Under the pieces are notes generated by a model. The model made no database searches and was not told where the DNA came from. It was given only the letters and a program-made list of their open reading frames with translations. Both the position numbers and the translations under genes were made by a program. Positions 1 through 6,120 of a stretch of DNA of 6,943 nucleotides are shown here, piece by piece. Each line of letters begins with the position of its first letter. Position 1 is the first letter of the stretch. The stretch is taken from positions 1 to 6,943 of the forward strand of contig CAJWCX010000059.1 of assembly GCA_913031405.1 (NCBI GenBank). Reading direction: 5' to 3'. This DNA is from an uncultured Flavobacteriales bacterium. Its GTDB lineage: Bacteria; Bacteroidota; Bacteroidia; Flavobacteriales_D; Crocinitomicaceae.

Positions 1-1
1 C

Positions 2-1909
2 TTGTGTGATGAATCACTCATAAGCTCAATCGCTAAAAACATCCCAAAAAAAATTGAAAAAACAAATATCAGTCTGGGCCTCCCCATTAAACAGACTGCT
101 ATCAAATCATGGATAGACATCTTGTTTCAGATTCAAGAAAATAAAAATAAATTCAACACCGATTCGGTTTACTTTTATGATTTTCAGCGCTTTATAAATC
201 ATTCGATTACTATGAGTTGTCTTTCCTTGGACGAACTTTATTTGCTTGGTAATATAGAAAGAGATGCCATTAAAAAAAACAGGATCTTTCAATCACTTAA
301 GAGCCTTCAGAAATCAGAATTGATTACTCAAATTACAACACTATTATTCGAAAAATGGCAGGAAAACTGGGAAAAAGCAATCAACAATATCAGACGCCTT
401 AACGCTATTATTATTGCCAATATTTCAATGGAAAAGTCCTTTGAAAGAACAATACTAACCGTCTTTGATGAATCATTGATTGAATTACAAAACATTATTA
501 TTGAAGGCCTACCAACAATGAGCCAAAAAAGTTTTAAGCTCTTTTTTGATCAGCACTGGTCTGGAAAAAACATTTCCTTTAAAGGGGATCAATCAGAGGG
601 AATCCAAATCATGGGGTTGTTGGAAACACGACTTTTAGATTTCAAAAACATCATTGCACTGGGTATGAATGAGGGAAAGCTGCCAGCAACAAATCAAATA
701 AATTCCTTTATTCCGATGGATTTAAGAGTGGCCTTAGGGCTACCAACAACCAGAGACAAGCAAGGGCTTTTTGCACATCACTTCTATCGACTATTGCATC
801 ATTGTGAAAAGCTCACCGCCACTTATTGCTCAAATAACGAGCAATTGGGACCTCAAGAAAAAAGCAGGTACCTATTACAACTGGAATTAGAGCTTCAAGG
901 TCAGAACAAAAACATGAGTGTTCAACACCAATTTTACAACGTTCCAATTCAAGACATATCTGCTACGAATTCTCAGGTCATTCAAAAATCCAGTCTTATA
1001 TACAGTAGAATCGAGAATTACTTTAACAAACCCATTTCAGCATCATCCCTGAATACCTACCTAAGATGTTCACTTGATTTTTACTACAAGTATATCACAG
1101 AGCTAGGAGAGGAACAATCGATTGAAGAAGACATTGAAAGCCAACAGTTTGGCTCGTTAATTCACGACACTTTAGAGGATCTCTATGCAAAACACGCCTT
1201 ATTTGATGAATTTGGCAAAGAATTTTTACCAAAACGTGGGGCTGTTTCAGTAGGTGACCTGGAACAAATGAAAGTGGACTATAAGGAAATTCTTTTCCAA
1301 CACTTCATGAGCTACTTCGATCAAGAATCACAGCTTTTTTTAGAGGGAAAAAACCTCATAAGTTATACCATTGCACAGGATACAATAGAAAATATGCTCA
1401 ACAAGGAAATTGAGTATCTAAAGCAACAAACAGATCCTTTATATATTATTCAAGTTGAGGCAAAAAAAGAAATAACGTTAGATATTGATGTTGGTGGTAA
1501 AAAGAAAAGCATACGATTCAAAGGGTTCATTGATCGTATTGATAAGATAGGAGATGTGTATCGGGTTATTGACTATAAATCAGGAAAAGTAAAAAGTGAA
1601 AACGTCACTTTTAAACTAAAAGACGGAGGACTTATTCCTTCGTTTGCAAGTTGTAAACATGCTGTTCAGCTGGCTTTATATTGTTTGTTTTTTAAAGAAA
1701 GTTTTGGAAGATTTCCTCAAGAAGCTATGATTTATTCATTAACCGACGTCTCTCAATTAGACCATAAACTTAATTTTGTAGGAAAAAACATTGCTGAGCT
1801 TTGTGAGTTTTTCGAACAGTTCCTTGAAGAGGTAATCAACGAGATTTTTAACCAGGAAATCCCAATGGAGCATAACACCGATGCCCTATATTGTAGTTAT
1901 TGTAAATAA
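2..1909 (+). CDS. AddB/RecB-like PD-(D/E)XK nuclease, C-terminal part (5' end outside window)
   Basis: This is the C-terminal 635 residues of an AddB-like double-strand-break-processing exonuclease. The frame is open at the left edge and the family is usually about 900-1000 residues, so the N-terminal part with any Walker A motif lies outside. Visible residues 200-228 (GIQIMGLLETR then LGMNEGKLP) match helicase motif V/VI-like sequence of this family. The nuclease domain follows: H388 in GSLIHDTLEDLY, D511 in GFIDRID, D524 and K526 in VIDYKSGK, and Q556/Y560 in QLALY. All catalytic residues are present, so the nuclease should be active. C356 (YLRCSLDFYYKY), C631 and C634 (CSYC) look like ligands of the AddB-type 4Fe-4S cluster, but the protein ends one residue after C634 and the usual fourth cysteine is not seen. 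By family knowledge it pairs with a UvrD/AddA-like helicase-nuclease in recombinational repair; that partner is not in the window. The exact subfamily is uncertain. Confidence 0.9.
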   Translation: MCDESLISSIAKNIPKKIEKTNISLGLPIKQTAIKSWIDILFQIQENKNKFNTDSVYFYDFQRFINHSITMSCLSLDELYLLGNIERDAIKKNRIFQSLKSLQKSELITQITTLLFEKWQENWEKAINNIRRLNAIIIANISMEKSFERTILTVFDESLIELQNIIIEGLPTMSQKSFKLFFDQHWSGKNISFKGDQSEGIQIMGLLETRLLDFKNIIALGMNEGKLPATNQINSFIPMDLRVALGLPTTRDKQGLFAHHFYRLLHHCEKLTATYCSNNEQLGPQEKSRYLLQLELELQGQNKNMSVQHQFYNVPIQDISATNSQVIQKSSLIYSRIENYFNKPISASSLNTYLRCSLDFYYKYITELGEEQSIEEDIESQQFGSLIHDTLEDLYAKHALFDEFGKEFLPKRGAVSVGDLEQMKVDYKEILFQHFMSYFDQESQLFLEGKNLISYTIAQDTIENMLNKEIEYLKQQTDPLYIIQVEAKKEITLDIDVGGKKKSIRFKGFIDRIDKIGDVYRVIDYKSGKVKSENVTFKLKDGGLIPSFASCKHAVQLALYCLFFKESFGRFPQEAMIYSLTDVSQLDHKLNFVGKNIAELCEFFEQFLEEVINEIFNQEIPMEHNTDALYCSYCK

Positions 1910-1956
1910 AAAAACCTGAAAAGAATTTAAAAGTTAAAGTTCAAACTCTTTTCAGG
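1904..1956 (-). terminator. Intrinsic terminator for the 2058-2417 gene
   Basis: CCTGAAAAG (1915-1923) is perfectly complementary to CTTTTCAGG (1948-1956), and the stem can extend by one A-T pair inward. On the minus strand it is followed by a T-rich run (complement of 1904-1914, seven Ts then ATTT). It lies about 100 bp past the stop of the minus-strand gene. On the plus strand no T-tract follows, so it would be a poor terminator for the nuclease gene. The 24-nt loop is long, which lowers confidence a little. Confidence 0.65.
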
Positions 1957-1980
1957 TAATCTGCAAGTTAAATAAAACCA

Positions 1981-2008
1981 AATATGAACAATTAAAACTG
2001 TTCGTATT
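1981..2008. other. Small AT-rich hairpin in the convergent intergenic region
   Basis: AATATGAACA (1981-1990) pairs with TGTTCGTATT (1999-2008) over 10 bp with one G-T wobble and an 8-nt loop. It lies between two convergent stop codons, next to the hairpin at 1915-1956. Only weak T-runs flank it on either strand, so it may be a secondary terminator or an RNA-end stabiliser. This is inference from the base pairing alone. Confidence 0.35.
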
Positions 2009-2057
2009 ATTCTTAAGACGTGATAGGTTTGGATTAGGTTGCCTCGGCAGGGTAAAA

Positions 2058-2417
2058 TTAATACAGTGCCTCCTTAATTACAGTGCGGTAATCTTTTATT
2101 TCCTCTCTATTTATTTTATGTTCAGCATCTTTTAACAAAGACAACAAATAAAGCAAGTTTTCTTTGTCCCCAATCTCTATTGGGTATTCATTACCTTCTT
2201 CATCTTCTTCGTACTGAGCCTGAACATTAAAACATTTTTCTTCCTCAAGGAACTCGTATGTCAAACGTAAAATTTTGACAACCAATGGATCTGCCTCTTC
2301 AAGAGCTATAACGCGAAGTTCTTTTAGATCTTCAATAAGCTTGGGAGCTTCTGGGCCCTTCTTTTCAACTTTTGCAAGAATACTATCTAGTTTCTCGTTT
2401 GCAACTGCGGTCTTCAT
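2058..2417 (-). CDS. Small acidic conserved-type hypothetical protein, 119 aa
   Basis: I do not recognise a named family. The protein starts at ATG (2415-2417) and has 119 residues rich in Glu, Asp, Lys and Leu. It has no signal peptide or membrane segment, so it should be cytosolic. The N-terminal half reads as amphipathic helices (residues 5-60). An acidic stretch with EEDEEGNE (about 70-77) follows, then a second Leu-rich helical part (LLYLLSLLKDAEH, 88-100). There is one cysteine (C62). The composition suggests a small helical protein that may bind a partner, but no catalytic motif is visible. It stands alone on the minus strand with its own likely promoter (box at 2439-2446) and terminator (1904-1956). 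It is divergent from the LysE-like gene. Coding is supported by the full-length frame, the ATG start, and the promoter and terminator placed at each end. Confidence 0.8.
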   Translation of the reverse strand: MKTAVANEKLDSILAKVEKKGPEAPKLIEDLKELRVIALEEADPLVVKILRLTYEFLEEEKCFNVQAQYEEDEEGNEYPIEIGDKENLLYLLSLLKDAEHKINREEIKDYRTVIKEALY

Positions 2418-2438
2418 AAACTTCGATTAAATATTGCA

Positions 2439-2446
2439 CAAATTTA
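2439..2446 (-). promoter_or_regulatory. -7 promoter box for the 2058-2417 gene
   Basis: On the minus strand the sequence reads TAAATTTG, an exact match to the Bacteroidetes -7 consensus TAnnTTTG. It ends 21 bp before the ATG, giving a 5' leader of about 16-18 nt. No clear TTG/TTTG -33 element is seen at the expected distance upstream, so this is a partial match in AT-rich DNA. Confidence 0.45.
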
Positions 2447-2499
2447 AAGAGAATCATTGGAATAAAAAGGGAAAAATTAAAAACATTAAAATCAGTAAA

Positions 2500-2520
2500 A
2501 GCCAGAAATGATTTCTGACT
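2500..2520. promoter_or_regulatory. Palindrome in the divergent promoter region, candidate operator
   Basis: CAGAAAT (2503-2509) and ATTTCTG (2511-2517) form a perfect inverted repeat around a single G. Pairing resumes after one mismatch on each side (AG at 2500-2501 with CT at 2519-2520). The one-base centre favours a protein-binding site over an RNA hairpin. It sits between the two divergent -7 boxes, about 26 bp upstream of the plus-strand box and 54 bp upstream of the minus-strand box. No regulator gene is adjacent, so the binding protein is unknown. Confidence 0.4.
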
Positions 2521-2542
2521 AAATTATCACAAAAAGAAAGTT

Positions 2543-2550
2543 TAAATTTG
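2543..2550 (+). promoter_or_regulatory. -7 promoter box of the LysE-like/MORN operon
   Basis: TAAATTTG matches the Bacteroidetes -7 consensus TAnnTTTG exactly. Only five bases separate it from the ATG at 2556, so transcription would begin at or within a base or two of the start codon. No good -33 element is seen about 19 bp upstream. The 11-base string TTTAAATTTGT also occurs on the opposite strand at the promoter of the divergent gene. Confidence 0.5.
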
Positions 2551-2555
2551 TACTA

Positions 2556-3221
2556 ATGGATTTCTTTCTAAAAGCTTGCAGTATCGGTTTCCTTTTAAGT
2601 ATCATGATGGGACCCGTATTCTTCATTCTTATAGAAACCAGCATAAGAAGAGGTTTCAGGGCTGCCGTGGCGTTTGATTTAGGTGTATTGTTAAGCGATA
2701 CTATTTATATTCTTTTAGCTAAGGTTTTTATCGCAGAAGTCACTTTAATTGACACAACTGAAAACAAAGCATTGTTTGGTTTTATTGGAGGTGGACTTTT
2801 TGTTGTTTATGGAGTATATAACTTTTTCAAAAAATATCAGATATCGGAAAACAACCCTACAGACTCGTCAGAAACCGAAAAAAAAGATTATTTAAGACTC
2901 TTTTTGAAAGGTTTTCTGCTCAATTTTGCAAATCCGCTTGTCATCTTTTACTGGTTCAGCGTTATTACTCTTGCAGATCAAAGTGTTGGGGCACAAAGCG
3001 GGGAATTCAAGATGTTCATATTTCTTGGTGTGGTTCTTTTGACTTTCTTTCTTTTTGATCTTTTAAAAATTATAGGAGCCAAACAATTAAAGCCCTTAAT
3101 GACTCCATATTTATTTAGACAAATGAATCGATTGATTGGGATTGTGTTTTTTTTCTTCGGTTTGTTTTTAATACTTCAAAACCTGAATTTACCGGAGCTT
3201 TTGACTCAAATAAGAATTTAA
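2556..3221 (+). CDS. LysE/RhtB-family exporter (amino-acid or small-metabolite efflux)
   Basis: This is a 221-residue inner-membrane protein of the LysE/RhtB superfamily, whose characterised members export amino acids such as lysine, threonine or homoserine; the substrate here cannot be read from sequence. Length is typical for the family. About six membrane segments are visible (roughly 5-27, 37-60, 72-92, 119-140, 153-175 and 190-209), with a polar loop at 93-112. Signature elements are MGPVFFILIETSIRRGF (18-34), the following DLGVLLSD (41-48), and GFLLNFANPLVIFYWF (119-134) with the conserved NP at 126-127. The start codon is the first ATG after an exact -7 box. The stop codon shares its last A with the ATG of the next gene (TAATG), which implies translational coupling to the MORN_2 protein. 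Confidence 0.88.
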   Translation: MDFFLKACSIGFLLSIMMGPVFFILIETSIRRGFRAAVAFDLGVLLSDTIYILLAKVFIAEVTLIDTTENKALFGFIGGGLFVVYGVYNFFKKYQISENNPTDSSETEKKDYLRLFLKGFLLNFANPLVIFYWFSVITLADQSVGAQSGEFKMFIFLGVVLLTFFLFDLLKIIGAKQLKPLMTPYLFRQMNRLIGIVFFFFGLFLILQNLNLPELLTQIRI

Positions 3222-4918
3222 TGCCTGCAAAAAAAACATCTCTTCATTACTCAATTCTTTTTCTTGTATTTTTCCTATGCACCACTTTATTCGCTCAGAA
3301 AGTTGATAAAGACAACCTCACAGATGAAATTCGCCTTTATTGGGATTCTAAAAAAAAACACATTAACTCAAGGGGATGCTACTACACAGATGACCTCATT
3401 GGAACAACAACAGAAAAACACGGTAAATGGCGTTTTTACGATTTCAACAGGACCTTGACAGAAGAAAGAAACTATTTTAGAGATCGTATTCACGGCAAAC
3501 AAGTCACCTACCACAAAGACAGAAATATAAAAACTGAAGCTTTCTTTGTTTTTAATGTACCAGACAGCTCATACAAAGAATGGAATGAAAACGGCACCTT
3601 GATTCTTGAAGGAAATTACCTCATGGGTAGCCCCGATGGTGATTGGAACTATTATTATCCAGATGGGCGCCTCAAAAAAAAAGAATTTGTTTCGAATGAT
3701 ACCGTTTATCTCATAGAGCAGTATGACAATGACTCTTTACACACCCCATTCGTTCAAGATGGAAACGGAGAAATAAAAAGATTTTATAAAAGTGGGAGAC
3801 TTAAGGAGCTCTATACCTTCACTAGAGGTCTTAAAACAGGTCCTTTTGAGGAACGTATGGCAAACGGAATTATAACTGTTCGCGGATATTTCACAAAGGG
3901 GCTTAGAGACGAAACGTGGTATTTCTATAATTCTAACGGTAATGTTGTCCAGGTCACAGAGTATCATTTAGACACCTTAAACGGACGTTATGAAACCTAT
4001 TTTGCCAACGGGTCTGATAGGACCAAAGGCGAATACAAAAACGGCAAAAAACACGGCCAATGGACCTGGTCAGCTGAAAATCAAAACCTAGAAATGAGTG
4101 GATATTTTGTTGATGGAGAACAACATGGAGAATGGAGGTATTATTTTTCTTCAGGAGAGCTTTCATATATAGCCTATTTTGAACAAGGCATTAGGTCAGG
4201 AGATTGGACATACTATTTTAGAGACGGTAGTCTATTTAAAAAGGGAAGCTTCAAAGACGGGAAGAAAACAGGATTATGGATCACCAATTATGAAAATGGG
4301 AACACATTAATGCAGGGATTCTATATCAAGGGGCAAGAACAAGGAGAATGGAAAAACTATTGGGAAAACGGAATATTAAAAAACCGGGCTTTTTTTAAAG
4401 ATGGAGAGCTCAACGGGGCCTGGAAGTCTTTCAGCCCAGAAGGCATAACTTTGATGGAGGGCTCCTATAAAAAAGGCTTAAAAAACAAAGGGTGGAAAAC
4501 CTTTGACAGTGAGGGTCGGCTATTAAAACTAGAAGGCTTTAAAATAATCAAAGAAGACCATAAGTCCTCTGAAATAGTTGTTGTGGGGCGTGATGTAAAT
4601 GTGTCAGTATTGCACGGTAAGTTCGAGGCCTACTCTGAAGTGGATCACTCATTAAAAGCTAGCGGAAAGTACAAGAGAGGGAAAAAAAACGGAATATTTA
4701 TAGACTATTATCGAGGAGGCATCGTGCCGACGGTTGTGGCACAATACCACAAAGGGAAACTTCATGGCCTTTTTCAGCAATTCAATAAACGTGGTGGAAT
4801 CGCACACCAAATTGAATATAAAGACGGTTTAAAAGATGGCAGCTTCTTAATATTTAACTCTAGCGGAGAGGTTATTGTTAGAAAAGAATTTTCAAAAGGC
4901 CGACAGGTCTATCGATAA
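3221..4918 (+). CDS. Exported MORN_2 repeat protein (COG2849/YwqK-type), 565 aa
   Basis: The protein begins with a signal peptide: basic MPAKK, a hydrophobic core at 10-23 and likely cleavage at LFA|QK after residue 25. C20 is not in a lipobox, so this is probably a soluble periplasmic or secreted protein rather than a lipoprotein. Residues 67-563 are about 19 tandem MORN-variant units of the form HGxWxxYxxxGxLxxxGxYxxGxx (family PF07661). They are often annotated as 'YwqK family antitoxin', a label that is only homology-derived; no toxin gene is present here. Such repeats form extended beta-hairpin solenoids; binding partners are unknown. The aligned Trp/aromatic position recurs every 24 residues. 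It is translationally coupled to the LysE-like gene upstream. Its stop lies 5 bp from the stop of the convergent rsmA, with no clear terminator between. Function is unknown beyond the fold and export. Confidence 0.88.
   Translation: MPAKKTSLHYSILFLVFFLCTTLFAQKVDKDNLTDEIRLYWDSKKKHINSRGCYYTDDLIGTTTEKHGKWRFYDFNRTLTEERNYFRDRIHGKQVTYHKDRNIKTEAFFVFNVPDSSYKEWNENGTLILEGNYLMGSPDGDWNYYYPDGRLKKKEFVSNDTVYLIEQYDNDSLHTPFVQDGNGEIKRFYKSGRLKELYTFTRGLKTGPFEERMANGIITVRGYFTKGLRDETWYFYNSNGNVVQVTEYHLDTLNGRYETYFANGSDRTKGEYKNGKKHGQWTWSAENQNLEMSGYFVDGEQHGEWRYYFSSGELSYIAYFEQGIRSGDWTYYFRDGSLFKKGSFKDGKKTGLWITNYENGNTLMQGFYIKGQEQGEWKNYWENGILKNRAFFKDGELNGAWKSFSPEGITLMEGSYKKGLKNKGWKTFDSEGRLLKLEGFKIIKEDHKSSEIVVVGRDVNVSVLHGKFEAYSEVDHSLKASGKYKRGKKNGIFIDYYRGGIVPTVVAQYHKGKLHGLFQQFNKRGGIAHQIEYKDGLKDGSFLIFNSSGEVIVRKEFSKGRQVYR
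3419..4909 (+). repeat. About 19 tandem 24-residue MORN_2 units in three blocks
   Basis: Taking the aromatic that follows HGx as the register, units fall at residues 70, 94, 118 and 142 (block 1), then 185, 209, 233, 257, 281, 305, 329, 353, 377, 401 and 425 (block 2), then 468, 493, 518 and 542 (block 3). Spacing is exactly 24 in blocks 1 and 2, and 25, 25 and 24 in block 3. Each block boundary is a 43-residue step. The DNA copies are diverged, so this is an old protein repeat and not a recent DNA tandem array. Confidence 0.85.
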
Positions 4919-4923
4919 TCATC

Positions 4924-5703
4924 CTATTCCGGCTTTAAAAACAGCGTGAGTTCTATAAAGTCATCCACACTCAGCTGCTCAGGTCGTTCTCCAGAAAAAC
5001 GAGGTGGTAATTCCATGCCATTTGTTATCGGCCTTAATGAATTTCTCAATGTTTTTCGCCGTTGGTTAAAGGCCGTTTTAACTACTCTTTTAAAAAATAA
5101 TTCGTCGCATCCCAAATGATCTCTTTTATTTCTGACGCAGCGAATCACTCCAGACTTCACCTTAGGGGGAGGGTCAAAAACGTGTTCGTCAACAGTAAAT
5201 AAATACTCTACATCATAATAAGCCTGCATAAACACACTCAAAATACCGTATTGTTTTTTACCGGGTCCCTGACTTATTCGTTCTGCCACCTCCTTTTGAA
5301 ACATTCCTACAATTTCAGGAATCTGAAATTTATACTCCAAACACTTAAATAAAATCTGAGAGGAAATATTGTAGGGAAAATTACCGACAACAATGAACGG
5401 AGTTTCATCAAAAAGCGTAGAGATATCATAAAGCAAAAAATCCCCCTTAATAATTTGATTCGAAGACAAATCAGAAAAATGATTTTGTAAATAATGAATA
5501 GATTCAGAATCAACCTCCATCATATAATACATAGTATAGGCGTCACTCGAAAGAATATACTTTGATAAGGCGCCAGTGCCCGGACCAATTTCTAAAATGT
5601 TTGGGCAATCCAAGGGCCTCGTGATTGATGCTGCAATTTTCGCACAAACGGTTTTGTCTTTCAAAAAATGCTGGCCTAATTGTTTTTTGGGTTTAACCCT
5701 CAT
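4924..5703 (-). CDS. rsmA: 16S rRNA A1518/A1519 N6-dimethyltransferase RsmA (KsgA)
   Basis: This is the complete 259-residue S-adenosylmethionine-dependent enzyme that dimethylates two adjacent adenines in helix 45 of 16S rRNA during late 30S assembly; loss gives kasugamycin resistance. Motifs in order: KKQLGQHFL (6-14), SAM-binding EIGPGTG (38-44), acidic E63 at the ribose position, GDF (87-89), the catalytic NFPY (108-111), FQKEVAERI (135-143), FDPPPKV (176-182), and the C-terminal FNQRRKTLRNSL (212-223) and RPEQL (240-244). Nothing is missing. The ATG at 5701-5703 gives the standard N-terminus just before KKxLGQHFL. It overlaps the end of the upstream DUF4286 frame by 11 bp, so the two genes are almost certainly co-transcribed and coupled. 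The stop is TAG. No terminator is visible beyond it, where it converges on the MORN gene. Confidence 0.97.
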   Translation of the reverse strand: MRVKPKKQLGQHFLKDKTVCAKIAASITRPLDCPNILEIGPGTGALSKYILSSDAYTMYYMMEVDSESIHYLQNHFSDLSSNQIIKGDFLLYDISTLFDETPFIVVGNFPYNISSQILFKCLEYKFQIPEIVGMFQKEVAERISQGPGKKQYGILSVFMQAYYDVEYLFTVDEHVFDPPPKVKSGVIRCVRNKRDHLGCDELFFKRVVKTAFNQRRKTLRNSLRPITNGMELPPRFSGERPEQLSVDDFIELTLFLKPE

Positions 5704-6016
5704 GTTTAAATTCTTGTATTATATTCAGTTCTGTTCTAAAAGCCGCAAAACGACCTTGAAACTTAACGTTATGCTCATTTTGAAGACTTTGAGCATGCAT
5801 CGCCTTATACTCTAGCAGTCCCTTTTCTGTGTAGGCAGTATACATGATGGCATAGGTCTTCCCCCCCTGCTCCTCTGCACCAACAAGACGGCAAAGTTTG
5901 CACTCTTTAAAATACCCTGTTCGAATGACGTCGGGAATATGAGTGTCGCGAATCCATGACAACCATTCTGTTTCGCTCGAAGCATCAATACTAATCGTCA
6001 CATTGTATAAAATCAT
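5693..6016 (-). CDS. DUF4286 family protein, 107 aa
   Basis: This is a small cytosolic protein of the Bacteroidetes-typical DUF4286 family (PF14114), of unknown function. Family-like features are the opening MILYNVTI, WLSW (18-21), HIPDV (26-30), TGYF (33-36), the YAIMYTAY strand (55-62) and AAFRTEL (91-97). The pattern suggests a small alpha/beta fold of the ferredoxin-like dimeric barrel kind; that is inference. I place the start at ATG 6014-6016, because the frame opens further only through a TTG at 6020-6022, which itself lies in the promoter box, and homologues begin M-I-x-Y-N-V. It is the first gene of a two-gene operon with rsmA, whose start codon it overlaps. Adjacency to rsmA suggests, but does not prove, a link with ribosome or housekeeping functions. 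Confidence 0.9.
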   Translation of the reverse strand: MILYNVTISIDASSETEWLSWIRDTHIPDVIRTGYFKECKLCRLVGAEEQGGKTYAIMYTAYTEKGLLEYKAMHAQSLQNEHNVKFQGRFAAFRTELNIIQEFKHEG

Positions 6017-6019
6017 ATT

Positions 6020-6027
6020 CAAAAGTA
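6020..6027 (-). promoter_or_regulatory. -7 promoter box of the DUF4286-rsmA operon
   Basis: On the minus strand the sequence is TACTTTTG, an exact fit to TAnnTTTG. Only three bases lie between the box and the ATG at 6016, so transcription would start about at the first base of the codon. No strong -33 TTG is visible at the expected spacing (only TTTAATT), so the call is moderate. Confidence 0.45.
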
Positions 6028-6067
6028 ATTGAATTTGTATTCATTCTAATTAAATCTTGTCTTTTCG

Positions 6068-6098
6068 TTTGTTCTCAGGTAAAAAAACCATATTTTTG
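6068..6098 (+). promoter_or_regulatory. Bacteroidetes-type promoter of the T9SS cargo gene
   Basis: A -33 element TTTG (6068-6071) is separated by exactly 19 bp from a -7 element TATTTTTG (6091-6098). Both match the Bacteroidetes sigma-ABfr-type consensus TTTG-N19-TAnnTTTG. The predicted transcription start near 6102-6104 gives a leader of about 18 nt before ATG 6121. It is the best promoter match in the window. Confidence 0.75.
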
Positions 6099-6120
6099 AG
6101 TGAATTCTAAACTGATTTTT

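Noticed and set aside
1907..1960. Frameshift extending the nuclease to recover the missing cysteine
   Set aside because: Neither alternative frame after the stop encodes a cysteine near the end, and both frames close within a short distance.
3221..3300. Lipoprotein signal on the MORN_2 protein because of C20
   Set aside because: The residues before C20 (FFL) do not form a lipobox, and a good signal peptidase I site follows at LFA|QK.
3350..3682. Two A9 tracts (3350-3358 and 3674-3682) as phase-variation or slippage sites in the MORN gene
   Set aside because: Both encode in-frame Lys-Lys-Lys in an A+T-rich gene where such runs are expected; the frame is intact and nothing else suggests switching.
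3221..4918. Toxin-antitoxin system, as suggested by the usual 'YwqK family antitoxin' label
   Set aside because: The protein has a signal peptide and a long repeat solenoid, and the adjacent genes are an exporter and rsmA. No toxin-like gene is present.
4897..4937. Bulged hairpin spanning the convergent stop codons as a bidirectional terminator
   Set aside because: The stem is only about seven pairs with a bulge and a loop of about 25 nt, and no adequate T-tract follows on either strand.
6017..6022. TTG start two codons upstream for the DUF4286 protein
   Set aside because: The TTG belongs to the TACTTTTG promoter box, and the family N-terminus fits the ATG at 6014-6016.
6100..6120. GTG start for the T9SS cargo protein
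   Set aside because: It would put seven residues ahead of a standard signal peptide and lies before the predicted transcription start.
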